From assembly GCF_000956175.1 (NCBI RefSeq), contig NZ_CP011070.1, positions 1,606,147 through 1,670,146 of the forward strand: DNA of 64,000 nucleotides, written 5' to 3'. Numbering within the stretch: position 1 is the stretch's first letter; each line of letters opens with the position of its first letter. Made by a program: the position numbers and the translations under genes. Below the pieces are notes generated by a model. That model was not told the origin of the DNA, did not search any database, and was given only the letters and a program-made list of their open reading frames with translations. This DNA is from Nitrosopumilus adriaticus (GTDB lineage Archaea > Thermoproteota > Nitrososphaeria > Nitrososphaerales > Nitrosopumilaceae). Positions 16,911-24,830 of this stretch are shown here, one piece after another.

Positions 16911-17897
16911 GTGTCAATTGAGAAAACTGCTCTTGCAAAGGATTTAGAGATTTGCAGAATTCTAAACGGAATGTGGCAAGTTGCAGGAGGTCATGGTCAG
17001 ATTGAGAAAGATTTAGCGATTACAGACATGATAGAATACCATAATTCAGGATTTACAACTTGGGATTTGGCAGACATTTACGGTCCTGCAGAGTCATTGG
17101 TAGGGGAATTTAGAGAAAAAATCGACAGTACTCAATCACAAGCACTAACTAAATTTGTTCCAAATCCAGGTCCAATGAGCAATAGTATTGTTACACACTA
17201 CATTGAGCAATCATTGAAAAAAATGAATACTGATTGTATTGACTTACTTCAATTTCATTGGTGGGACTATAATGATACAAGTTATCTTGATGCACTTCAC
17301 CACTTGTCAAAATTGCAGAGTGAACAAAAAATAAAACATTTGGGTTTGACAAACTTTGATACTGAAAGAGTTAGAATAATGATTGAAAATGGTTTTCATA
17401 TAGTATCAAACCAAGTTCAGTTTTCTATTTTAGATCAAAGACCAGAAAAAATAATGACGCCGTTTTTTGTAAAAAATGGAATAAAGATTCTAGCATATGG
17501 GACACTGTTAGGGGGATTCTTTTCTGAAAAATATTTGGGGTTAGATGAACCACACAGAGGTGAATTGACGACAGCTAGTTTGCAAAAATACAAGAATATG
17601 ATAGATGTTTGGGGAGGGTGGCAGTTATTTCAAGAATTACTTTGTACCATGGATGAAATTGCAAAAAAGCATCAATGCAGTATTGCAAATGTTGCTACCA
17701 GATTTGTACTTGATAAATCTCAAGTTGCAGGAGTAATTATTGGGGCGAGATTAGGAATTACTAATCACAGAAATGACAATGCCAAAGTTTTTGATGTGAA
17801 ATTAGATAATGATGATATTTCATTGATTAATTCAGTTACTGCAAAATCAAATGATTTGTTTGAGAAAATCGGGGATTGTGGGGACGAATATAGATAG
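16911..17897 (+). CDS. Aldo/keto reductase family protein
   Basis: A 328-residue NADPH-linked TIM-barrel oxidoreductase. WDLADIYGPAESLVGEF carries the catalytic Asp/Tyr (DxxxxY). LLQFHWWDYNDTSYLDAL corresponds to the usual L(Q)xHW segment, and IIGARLGITNHRNDNAKVF is the C-terminal cofactor-binding IxGxR..H..N motif. The GTG start follows a T-rich stretch after an AT-rich promoter, close to the divergent hisS start. Substrate unknown; no adjacent pathway genes. Confidence 0.85.
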   Translation: MSIEKTALAKDLEICRILNGMWQVAGGHGQIEKDLAITDMIEYHNSGFTTWDLADIYGPAESLVGEFREKIDSTQSQALTKFVPNPGPMSNSIVTHYIEQSLKKMNTDCIDLLQFHWWDYNDTSYLDALHHLSKLQSEQKIKHLGLTNFDTERVRIMIENGFHIVSNQVQFSILDQRPEKIMTPFFVKNGIKILAYGTLLGGFFSEKYLGLDEPHRGELTTASLQKYKNMIDVWGGWQLFQELLCTMDEIAKKHQCSIANVATRFVLDKSQVAGVIIGARLGITNHRNDNAKVFDVKLDNDDISLINSVTAKSNDLFEKIGDCGDEYR

Positions 17898-17954
17898 GAA
17901 AAGTCATCATAAACTATGCAAAACTAGGCAGTTTTTTTAAAACTTTATTTTAAT

Positions 17955-18728
17955 ATGCTTGAGTTACAGAATTACTTTAGAAATATGCGAAAAGAACTCA
18001 TAATTGGTGCAGGTGTTGGAATTCCCCTCGTAATTTTAATGATTTTCATAGGCGGAGATGGTCATTCATCATTTGATTTTGCAGAGTCAGAGAGTACTAC
18101 TGGAGATTCAAAAGAAATAGAATTAGAAACATCTCGAAAGAATTTACAATCTTCATTAAATTGTTCTGGAAGTGCTCAGTGCTTTGAGGGAACAGTTACT
18201 AAAATTATTGATGGAGATACTATCATAGTTGATGATCAATCAGTTAGATTTGCATTATCTTCAGCTCCTGAATTAAAGATGTTTGAAGGGGTGGATTCAA
18301 GAGAGTTTATAGAAACGATTTGTCCAGTAGGCTCTAAAGTTTTGGTAGATGAAGATGATGGACAAATACTGGGAAGTTATGGAAGAATGGTTGGTGTGAT
18401 AACGTGTAATGGTGTGAATCTCAATTCAGAATTGCTAGATGCTAATTTAGGATATCTACAAGACAGATTTTGTGATTCAAGTGAATTCGGAAAAGAATCT
18501 TGGGCTCAAAAACATGGATGTTCAAACTCTGTTTCAGAATTGGAGAATTCAAATAAAAATCCAGAGCCTATCAAAGATGATTGTGATACGTCATATCCAG
18601 ACTTTTGTATTCCTTCCAGTCCACCTGACTTGGATTGCAAAGATATCGGGCAAAAGAAATTCACAGTATTACAACCGGATCCACACAGATTTGATTCAGA
18701 CAAAGACGGTATTGGTTGTGAATCCTAA
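17955..18728 (+). CDS. Membrane-anchored staphylococcal-nuclease-like protein with excalibur-type tail
   Basis: 257 residues. One N-terminal transmembrane segment (about 15-31, IIGAGVGIPLVILMIF) faces the rest outward. A nuclease-like OB domain follows, with KIIDGDTIIVDD, Arg of VRFA, Glu of APELK and the YGR Arg, matching the R35/E43/R87 triad of staphylococcal nuclease. The C-terminus ends DSDKDGIGCES, an excalibur calcium-binding motif. Extra Cys pairs suggest disulfides. The likely job is extracellular nucleic-acid degradation. The gene stands alone. Confidence 0.75.
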   Translation: MLELQNYFRNMRKELIIGAGVGIPLVILMIFIGGDGHSSFDFAESESTTGDSKEIELETSRKNLQSSLNCSGSAQCFEGTVTKIIDGDTIIVDDQSVRFALSSAPELKMFEGVDSREFIETICPVGSKVLVDEDDGQILGSYGRMVGVITCNGVNLNSELLDANLGYLQDRFCDSSEFGKESWAQKHGCSNSVSELENSNKNPEPIKDDCDTSYPDFCIPSSPPDLDCKDIGQKKFTVLQPDPHRFDSDKDGIGCES

Positions 18729-18924
18729 GGGATTGTAAAATTACCATACTTCCAAAATTTCTGTATGGATATATATCAGAAAATGCAATGAAGTGATATC
18801 CTTCAAGAATCCTGTTAAGAGAAATCTTTGTAGGCTTGAAGAAAATTAATTTTAAAATTTTATTTTCAATTAAATGGGATTAAATGGTACAAAATAGAAT
18901 TTTTTTAAAAATAAAAAAGAAAGA
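18729..18924. other. Intergenic region with consecutive inverted repeats
   Basis: A 196-bp spacer between convergent genes. Visible inverted repeats: CCATAC (18744-18749) with GTATGG (18763-18768); GGATAT (18767-18772) with ATATCC (18796-18801), sharing two bases with the first; CTTCAAG (18801-18807) with CTTGAAG (18835-18841). No TATA box in phase with them. They may be 3' UTR hairpins or termination signals. No gene seen. Confidence 0.35.
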
Positions 18925-20568
18925 TTAGTTAGCAGGAATAACAATTCCTCTATCTATCATCTTAAGAGCAGTGTTTGCTTTGAGACACATCGGTACTCCG
19001 TTTGATGCTTTCATTACAAGACTGAATCCTTCACGACATTCTACTTCTGCAGCATCAATGCCTGCAACAATTTGTGTACGTGGGGAAATCCATGCTAATT
19101 GCATGTCTTTAGCCTTTTGAATGAAATCTTCTCTAAGTTGTTGTTTTTCTTCATCAGTCATTTCAGATGCTCGTTCACGAAGTTCTTCCTTGAATGCTTT
19201 CATGTCCGATAATCTGTCATGAATTGCTGATCTTCGTTCATCAGACATTTTGATTTTGACTTTTTTCATGTGATCTTTGAATTTCATCTTTAGTTCTGAC
19301 TTTTGCTCAACAGTTAGTTCACCGTGTTTTTCTCTGTATTTCATCTTGATTTCTTCACGTTTCTCATCAGAAATGTCATGTTTTTCCATGATCATTGCCT
19401 TGAGTCGTGGAGACATATCAGACATTCTGATTCTTTCAGAAACTTTGTCTTTCATGTGATCTTTGGCATAGTCCTCTCGTTCTTCTGGTGTCATATTACA
19501 CCATTTTGAGGCCTTTTCTACAAATTCTGTATCAAATGTTGCAGTTGCAAGATCAGTATTTGTCATTGAACAGTATTTCTCAAAATCCATATGAGAGAAT
19601 TTATCCATCATACGATCTTTGACAGTATCTTTCATATGATCAGTTTTGTAGTCAGCTCTCTCTTTAGGTGTCATTTCACACCATTTAGAGATTTTATCAA
19701 GTTTTTCAGAGTCTCTGATTTCAGTTGCTCTATCAGTTGAGGACATTGCACATAATCTGTCATAGTTCATGTGATGTTTGTCAGTTATTTTGTCATGAAT
19801 TTTGTCTTTCATGTAATCACGTATGATATCTTTGTGTTCTACAACAAATTTGTCAATTGCATCATCTCGATCATCTTCAGATAAATCACAGTAATTTTCT
19901 AATCTATCAGAAAATTGTGCTAATCTTGGATGGTCTGCAAAGAATTGACGTTTTTCATCTGTAGTCATATCACAGAAGTACTCTAGTCTGTCATCAAGAT
20001 CAATTGCTTCACGAACATGCTCTCGAATAAATGCATCAATTTTATCTTCTCGATCATCTTCAGATAAATCACAGTAATTTTCTAATCTATCAGAAAATTG
20101 TGCTAATCTTGGATGGTCTGCAAAGAATTGACGTTTTTCATCTGTAGTCATATCACAGAAGTACTCTAGTCTGTCATCAAGATCTGCATGTCTGTCATAC
20201 TTGTCGTCTCTATCGTCTTCTACTTCTGTTCCATCATCATTGAACTCATCGTCAAGTTCCTCAAACTCGGAATCAAAGTCGTCTTCAACATCGTCTCTAG
20301 CTAGAACAACATCGAAAATGAAATCATCAAGTGTATCATCACGCTCTTCTTCATCTATAATATCACAAATCACAGAAAGTTTTTCATCATATTCTGCCAT
20401 ATCTGGATAATCAGTGAAAAAGTCACGTTGCTGCTCGATGTTCATTTCACAAAAGTCTTCTAGTCTATCTTCAAGATCATCTGTATCAGCAAAAGCTGTA
20501 CTACCGGCAGTTACTCCAGTAAGCATGATCAGTGAAAAAACAACGCTTAGAAGTTGTGTACTTTTCAT
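18925..20568 (-). CDS. Secreted acidic repeat protein
   Basis: 547 residues with a signal peptide (about 1-27, ending TAFA). The body is highly charged (Asp/Glu/Lys/Arg) and helical. It is built from repeats with a FCDMTxDEKRQFF-DHPRLAQFSDRLE-YCDLSEDDR pattern and later degenerate units (KWCNMTPEERxDY). Two 61-residue units are identical over 138 bp of DNA. The C-terminal 45 residues (AEVECREGFSLVMKASNG, then VPMCLKANTALKMIDRG) match a domain also seen at the N-terminus of the Met/His-rich secreted protein at 44059. Function unknown. Paired Cys in each unit may form disulfides or bind metal. Confidence 0.75.
   Translation of the reverse strand: MKSTQLLSVVFSLIMLTGVTAGSTAFADTDDLEDRLEDFCEMNIEQQRDFFTDYPDMAEYDEKLSVICDIIDEEERDDTLDDFIFDVVLARDDVEDDFDSEFEELDDEFNDDGTEVEDDRDDKYDRHADLDDRLEYFCDMTTDEKRQFFADHPRLAQFSDRLENYCDLSEDDREDKIDAFIREHVREAIDLDDRLEYFCDMTTDEKRQFFADHPRLAQFSDRLENYCDLSEDDRDDAIDKFVVEHKDIIRDYMKDKIHDKITDKHHMNYDRLCAMSSTDRATEIRDSEKLDKISKWCEMTPKERADYKTDHMKDTVKDRMMDKFSHMDFEKYCSMTNTDLATATFDTEFVEKASKWCNMTPEEREDYAKDHMKDKVSERIRMSDMSPRLKAMIMEKHDISDEKREEIKMKYREKHGELTVEQKSELKMKFKDHMKKVKIKMSDERRSAIHDRLSDMKAFKEELRERASEMTDEEKQQLREDFIQKAKDMQLAWISPRTQIVAGIDAAEVECREGFSLVMKASNGVPMCLKANTALKMIDRGIVIPAN
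19865..20002 (-). repeat. 138-bp tandem repeat, copy B
   Basis: By eye identical to 20048-20185, offset 183 bp (61 codons). Inside the acidic secreted-protein gene; codes for the end of one 61-residue unit. Identity at silent positions indicates a recent duplication or conversion. Confidence 0.85.
20048..20185 (-). repeat. 138-bp tandem repeat, copy A
   Basis: Partner of 19865-20002. In the protein it gives LDDRLEYFCDMTTDEKRQFF onward through the YCDLSEDDR segment, repeated exactly. Confidence 0.85.
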
Positions 20569-20761
20569 TACGCAAATTCTTTATTTTTGTATATAAAGGA
20601 TATCGGTCAAGATCATAGTAAGTATTATTACAAATGAGACAATTTTTGAGTAATTCACGCCTAGCAAATACAGATTTGATTTTATAGAAAAATGAAATAC
20701 TCTAAACTCAAATTAGTTATGAAAAAAGATTAATTTTTAAAAATTTCTTCTATTGGTTTGA

Positions 20762-20816
20762 TGATAATTTCCTTATGCCTACACAAAAAGAAAATGATTT
20801 TGTAGAGGAATTATCA
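20762..20816 (+). ncRNA. Candidate hairpin RNA
   Basis: TGATAATTTCC (20762-20772) pairs with GGAATTATCA (20807-20816) with one bulged T. Nested inside, CTACACAAAA (20779-20788) pairs with TTTTGTAG (20798-20805) with one bulged C. The start lies about 24 nt after the TATA-like tttttaaaaa centred at 20738. It overlaps the small frameshifted reading frame above. Function unknown. Confidence 0.3.
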
Positions 20817-20871
20817 ATGTGGGCTTAAATCTACTGGAATTAATACAGATAGAGATCCAAAGCGGGTGTAG
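20775..20871 (+). pseudogene. Possible small gene with a one-base frameshift
   Basis: ATG at 20775 opens a 17-codon frame ending at TAA 20826-20828 (MPTQKENDFVEELSMWA). Ignoring one T at 20825/20826 lets it continue as KSTGINTDRDPKRV to TAG at 20869-20871, a hydrophilic 31-residue peptide. The site reads GCT TAA A, so a +1 shift is formally possible. The same DNA forms a strong hairpin (20762-20816) about 25 nt after a TATA-like tttttaaaaa (20733-20742), so it may instead be a small RNA. Low confidence either way. Confidence 0.25.
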
Positions 20872-20918
20872 TTTTTGAACACGCATTTTGTTAAGTAAAA
20901 AAATTTTAAGGTAAAATC

Positions 20919-21023
20919 ATGAAATTAATTGGACAAACAAAACTACCACATGGAATTGTGTATCACTATTCAAACAGCAGCGGATACATAGAATCTTGTT
21001 TTATTGAAAAAAATACCCAGTAG
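20919..21023 (+). CDS. Putative 34-residue small protein
   Basis: ATG at 20919 to TAG at 21021-21023 encodes a 34-residue peptide beginning MKLIGQTKLPHGIVYHYSNS, with one Cys. It lies between the hairpin element and the uracil-DNA glycosylase gene. The upstream gttaag/aattttaag could be a weak promoter or leader. No family recognised. The mixed polar and aromatic composition looks protein-like, but the frame is too short to be sure. Confidence 0.35.
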   Translation: MKLIGQTKLPHGIVYHYSNSSGYIESCFIEKNTQ

Positions 21024-21056
21024 AATTTTTAATACAACAAATTCAATTCAATACTA

Positions 21057-21716
21057 TTGAAATCAATTGAATCACTAAACAAAAAGATTGCAAGCTGCAA
21101 AAAGTGTCCAAGACTATCAGTCTACATTAGAGATGTTGCAAAAAATAAGGTTCGACGATTCAAAGATGAAAAATACTATGGTAAGCCACTATCTGGATTT
21201 GGTGATGTAAATGGGAAATTACTCATTGTCGGTTTGGCACCAGCTGCACACGGTGGAAATAGAACAGGTAGAATGTTCACAGGTGATTCATCGGGAGACT
21301 GGGTGGCAAAAGTAATGCACAAACATGGATTTGCGTCAATTCCTACTAGTCAAAATATTGATGACGGATTGATACTCAAAAATGCGTATATCACTGCAGC
21401 AGTAAGGTGTGCACCACCACAAAACAAACCAACCCGAGAAGAGATGGACACTTGTTTTAGTTTTTTGGAGCAAGAAAGAAAGATTCTAAAAAACATTACA
21501 ACAGTTCTCTGTCTTGGAAAAATTGCATATGATGCAACTTGTAAATTATACAAGGTAAAACCCGATAAATTTGGGCACAATAAATTATTCAAATACGATA
21601 CCATAAAGATCATCACATCATATCATCCTTCAAAGCAAAATACACAGACAGGAAGATTAACTTGGGTTCAATGGTCTGCAGTACTTGCAAGGGCAAAAAA
21701 ACTTGTAATTTCTTGA
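21057..21716 (+). CDS. Uracil-DNA glycosylase, family 5 (UDGb) type
   Basis: 219 residues. Motif GLAPAAHGGNRTGRMFTGD is the family 5 active-site motif, with Ala where other UDG families have a catalytic Asp/Asn. The second motif YHPSKQNTQTGRLTW is also family 5. C14 and C17 (CKKCPR), with Cys in VRCAPP and VLCLG, would bind the 4Fe-4S cluster. Removes uracil and hypoxanthine-like damage from DNA. Starts at TTG (21057). No repair partner next to it. Confidence 0.9.
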   Translation: MKSIESLNKKIASCKKCPRLSVYIRDVAKNKVRRFKDEKYYGKPLSGFGDVNGKLLIVGLAPAAHGGNRTGRMFTGDSSGDWVAKVMHKHGFASIPTSQNIDDGLILKNAYITAAVRCAPPQNKPTREEMDTCFSFLEQERKILKNITTVLCLGKIAYDATCKLYKVKPDKFGHNKLFKYDTIKIITSYHPSKQNTQTGRLTWVQWSAVLARAKKLVIS

Positions 21717-21768
21717 ATTAATATTCCTAGCAAAAAATTAAAATATTCAAAATTCCCTTACAGTAAAA

Positions 21769-21879
21769 ATGGCATCAGGTAATGGGTGTTCAAGTTGCAA
21801 TCCAGAGCATGATGGTGATTTTTACAGAATTTGTAAGTGCACTTGTCATGATAAAATTGCAAGAGAAATAGTAGACTAG
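21769..21879 (+). CDS. 36-residue Cys-rich microprotein
   Basis: ATG to TAG encodes a peptide starting MASGNGCSSCNPEHDGDFYR and continuing ICKCTCHDK. The CxxC plus CxCxC and His residues form an evident metal-binding set. It follows the glycosylase gene by 53 bp. It is one of several Cys-rich microproteins in this window. Zinc binding is inferred; function unknown. Confidence 0.6.
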   Translation: MASGNGCSSCNPEHDGDFYRICKCTCHDKIAREIVD

Positions 21880-21915
21880 AAATAAATTAAATAAAAATCA
21901 CAACTTTAGATTTTT

Positions 21916-22026
21916 TTAATCAGTATTTTCATAGAGTTTTTGAATTTGCTCGATAGTTTTAGGATCTAATTTCTCAAATATCTTTTCTAATTCTTTTTCA
22001 TTTAACTCTTCATCATGATATAACAT
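21916..22026 (-). CDS. 36-residue acidic helical microprotein
   Basis: Minus-strand ATG at 22026 to TAA encodes MLYHDEELNEKELEKIFEKL followed by DPKTIEQIQKLYENTD. The heptad-like pattern and charge suggest a single amphipathic helix pair. It is transcribed towards the Cys-rich microprotein. Family not recognised. Codon use looks like neighbouring genes. Confidence 0.5.
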   Translation of the reverse strand: MLYHDEELNEKELEKIFEKLDPKTIEQIQKLYENTD

Positions 22027-22121
22027 CTATGTTCTGATATAATTTTGGAATTTAGCTGATTATAATTATAGATTACAAACAATGTACTAAATACTCAAAA
22101 AATTATAGTTTTTACAATACT

Positions 22122-22517
22122 CTACAGCCCATGAAATTCAGACCACTGATGCTCTAGCTTGTAAATAACTTTCCAACCAAGCCTATCGATGTTTACACTT
22201 GGCTCTGCAATAACTAGTAAGATGTATCTTCCAAATGGAAAACTCATCATTACAACTTTTTCTCGCCTTGAAGAAGAATATTTGACTCTGCCTAAATTTG
22301 CATCAAATCCCTTTCTATTTGCAACTCTGTGTGCTAGTTCTTGAAATGTCTGTCTTCGTCTTGCATCATTTTCAAAAGGGATTATGCCTTCCTTAAAATC
22401 ACCTGCGATTAATTCTCCTTTGCAATCAATTAAACCACAATATCGAATTTCAGGTTCAGCCAAAATATCTTTGATTTTATTTTTGATATCCTCAATTGAA
22501 AATTTCTCATTTGTCAT
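22122..22517 (-). CDS. Conserved-looking hypothetical protein, profilin/roadblock-like
   Basis: 131 residues. IRYCGLIDCKGELIAGDFKEG followed by later strands VVMMSFPFGRYILLVIAEP gives the alternating strand-helix pattern of roadblock/longin sensor folds (a self-described guess). A basic segment (RRRQTF, SSSRREK) lies between them. No catalytic motif is seen. Many thaumarchaeal genomes carry families of such short proteins, possibly linked to small GTPases or signalling. Single gene; start ATG at 22517. Confidence 0.6.
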   Translation of the reverse strand: MTNEKFSIEDIKNKIKDILAEPEIRYCGLIDCKGELIAGDFKEGIIPFENDARRRQTFQELAHRVANRKGFDANLGRVKYSSSRREKVVMMSFPFGRYILLVIAEPSVNIDRLGWKVIYKLEHQWSEFHGL

Positions 22518-22705
22518 ATTGGATTAGATGTGGTTTTGTGTATTTAACACAATTAGGCAATTAGCAAAAATGATTCTAAAATTGATTATGGGAGATAATA
22601 GAAATCATGAATTAATGTACATCTGTATGATTAAAAAATTAATAATAAACAAATGTTAAGATTTTATACAGAACTCTTTAAATTTTATTTTTGCACAACT
22701 AGAAT

Positions 22706-22832
22706 AACGAGGTCTATCATATCTGCCGAAATTCAAAAGGAGAAATTTGAGGAGGTGGACAGGTAGTAAAAAAGGAAAACACGAAAAAAGATGGAAGCAT
22801 CTAGAATTCGTAGTTTTCCAGTATACCTCGTT
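22706..22832 (+). ncRNA. Structured RNA element A (three-helix junction)
   Basis: AACGAGGT (22706-22713) pairs with ACCTCGTT (22825-22832). Inside, CTGCC (22723-22727) pairs with GG-A-CAG (22757-22762) above a 5-bp AAATT/AATTT stem. A second arm pairs GGAAAAC (22774-22780) with GTTTTCC (22813-22819), ACGAA with TTCGT and AGATG with CATCT around a GAAG loop. A TATA box (ctttaaatttta, 22676-22687) sits 25 nt before the first paired base. Closely resembles element B at 58765. Function unknown. Confidence 0.6.
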
Positions 22833-22904
22833 TCCTATTTCGTAATAAATCACCTTATAGATTTTAAAGCAAATACTTAGATTTGTTGTAGAATCCAAAA
22901 TAAT

Positions 22905-23093
22905 GTGAAAAAATGTCAATGCAACAAATGTGATTGTCCAAGTAAAATCAAGGAGTTTGGTCACAGATATGAAGAAGAGAATGCTATTGTCGAAGCCAAA
23001 TTTGAAAATGACGAAGATAAAGTCAAATCAATAATCAAAGAGATTTGTAATTTTTGTGAGAAAGGTCAACATCAAGGCCAGCCAATTTCCTAA
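22905..23093 (+). CDS. 62-residue Cys-rich small protein
   Basis: GTG start; KKCQCNKCDCPSKIKEFG at the N-terminus carries a dense Cys cluster (CxCxxCxC), an acidic helical middle follows, and a second CNFCEKGQHQG motif with His closes it. A two-half zinc site is likely. It begins 72 bp after RNA element A; a nearer TATA-like ttttaaag (22863-22870) could serve it. The overlapping minus-strand frame looks unnatural (Phe/Leu/Cys-rich), supporting this strand. Function unknown. Confidence 0.65.
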   Translation: MKKCQCNKCDCPSKIKEFGHRYEEENAIVEAKFENDEDKVKSIIKEICNFCEKGQHQGQPIS

Positions 23094-23134
23094 GCAATGT
23101 CTAATTATTTATCTACGTTTAATGTAAGAGTTGC

Positions 23135-24607
23135 ATGAATGGTTTATTGTATGGAGTAATTTTTATAATTTTTTTGTTTTCAATACCTGTAGCACTTGCT
23201 CAAGAATATCATGATCTTGGAGTGAAAGTGGACATAGTAGCTGACAACCTCACTATCCCATGGAGTATTGATTGGTTACCTGATGGGACCGTCATATTTA
23301 CAGAAAGAAACGGACACATCAGAATTATTGAAAATGGAACACTGTTGGATGAGCCCATATTGTCACTTGGTGTTGGAGGAGTTGAAGGAGGAATGTTAGG
23401 AATTGCAGTGGATCCAAAATTTGAAGAAAATAATTTCATCTATATCTATTATACATACAATGAATTTTTATCAACAATAAACAAACTTGTTAGATTTCAA
23501 TTTACAGATGGAGAATTAACAGAAGATAAAATATTACTTGATGGAATTCCTGGCGGGCCATTTCATGATGGAGGAAGAATTCAATTTGGCCCAGATGGAA
23601 AATTATACATTACAACAGGGGAAGCAGGAGATCCAAAATTAGCTCAAGATCTGAATTCGTTAGGCGGAAAGATTCTAAGAATTAATTCTGACGGAACAAT
23701 TCCTAATGATAACCCATGGAAGAATTCTCCGATTTATTCAATTGGCCATAGAAATCCTCAAGGGATTGATTGGGATGAATCTGGGAATTTGGTTGCAACA
23801 GAACATGGACCATCAGGATGGAGAGGAGTAGCCCATGATGAGATTAATGTGATAATTTCAGGTACAAATTATGGCTGGCCAGACATAATTGGTGATGAAA
23901 CATCAGAGGGATTGCAAAATCCTATCCTGCACACAGGTGATGATACATGGGCACCATCAGGTGCAGAGTTCTACTCTGGAGATAAAATCCCTGACTGGAA
24001 AGGGAAATATTTTGTGGCTACACTCAGAGGAAGTCATCTTCACATGATAGAGTTTGATTTAGAAAATAACTTGGTTGTCTTACACCAAAAACTATTCCAA
24101 GATGAATTTGGAAGACTACGTGATGTGCAAACTGGACCTGATGGGTTTTTGTACATCCTTACAAGCAATCAGGATGGTAGAGGATTTCCAAATCCTAATG
24201 ATGATAAAATTTTGAGAATATCTCCATTAGATACAATCAATAGTTTTGAGGAGTGTGCCGAATCTGGAAATCCTATAATGGAATCATATCCAAGACAGTG
24301 TAGAACTGAAGATGGTAAACATTTTGTCGAAATAATTTCTAAAATTCCTGAATGGGTTAGAAATACTGCAAAGTGGTGGTCATTAAATCAAATATCAGAT
24401 AACGACTATTCATCAGGACTCCAATATCTTTTAGAAAATAATATCATTTCAATGCCATTTGGAACAACATTTGAAGGAGACTCTGAAGAGGAATTACCAT
24501 CATGGTTACGAAAAGATGCTGGATGGTGGAGCCAGGGATTAATATCAGATGAAGAGTTTTTCAAAAACATTCAATGGATGATAAATAACGGATTCATCAA
24601 AATCTAG
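23135..24607 (+). CDS. Secreted PQQ-type sugar dehydrogenase with two C-terminal Trp repeats
   Basis: 490 residues. Signal peptide (1-22, ending ALAQ). A six-bladed beta-propeller of the soluble aldose/glucose dehydrogenase (GSDH) class follows: LTIPWSIDWLPDG, FHDGGRIQFGPDGKLY, GHRNPQGIDW, TEHGPSGWRG, DEINVIISGTNYGWP. Known relatives oxidise sugars with pyrroloquinoline quinone and Ca. The C-terminus adds two units of the pattern PxWxRxxAxWWxxxxISDxxF (IPEWVRNTAKWWSLNQISDN and LPSWLRKDAGWWSQGLISDE). No PQQ synthesis genes are adjacent, so the cofactor source is open. Confidence 0.85.
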   Translation: MNGLLYGVIFIIFLFSIPVALAQEYHDLGVKVDIVADNLTIPWSIDWLPDGTVIFTERNGHIRIIENGTLLDEPILSLGVGGVEGGMLGIAVDPKFEENNFIYIYYTYNEFLSTINKLVRFQFTDGELTEDKILLDGIPGGPFHDGGRIQFGPDGKLYITTGEAGDPKLAQDLNSLGGKILRINSDGTIPNDNPWKNSPIYSIGHRNPQGIDWDESGNLVATEHGPSGWRGVAHDEINVIISGTNYGWPDIIGDETSEGLQNPILHTGDDTWAPSGAEFYSGDKIPDWKGKYFVATLRGSHLHMIEFDLENNLVVLHQKLFQDEFGRLRDVQTGPDGFLYILTSNQDGRGFPNPNDDKILRISPLDTINSFEECAESGNPIMESYPRQCRTEDGKHFVEIISKIPEWVRNTAKWWSLNQISDNDYSSGLQYLLENNIISMPFGTTFEGDSEEELPSWLRKDAGWWSQGLISDEEFFKNIQWMINNGFIKI

Positions 24608-24830
24608 TCTTTAGGGATTTTACTTGATGGGATTGAAGGAATACGAATAAATACAAATTCTCTTTTCTTTCTGAAATTAAACACATCTTTCATATTTTGG
24701 AATTTTAATATAAACATCAAGTAGAAATTATTCTTAAATTAATTTGGAGAAGAAATTTCTTACAAATCCAATTAACACTAGTTGAGATTTGGGATCTACT
24801 TTTTATTTAATGAATGCCCAATGTATATCA
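24608..24830. other. Gene-free AT-rich spacer
   Basis: Between the sugar dehydrogenase stop and the cloverleaf-like element. I see only the TATA-like box for that element (24800-24809) and no supportable reading frame. Confidence 0.5.

Noticed and set aside
18506-18738. Additional frames inside the nuclease-like gene
   Set aside because: They are out-of-frame readings of a gene with clear motifs and signal anchor.
22706-22832. Element A (and B) as a miniature inverted-repeat transposable element
   Set aside because: Ends are inverted repeats, but no target-site duplication is visible at either copy and both have TATA boxes at exact RNA spacing.
22656-22964. Long minus-strand frame across RNA element A and the Cys-rich gene
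   Set aside because: Composition is Phe/Leu/Cys-rich without a domain, and the plus strand has a promoter, structure and a natural-looking Cys protein.
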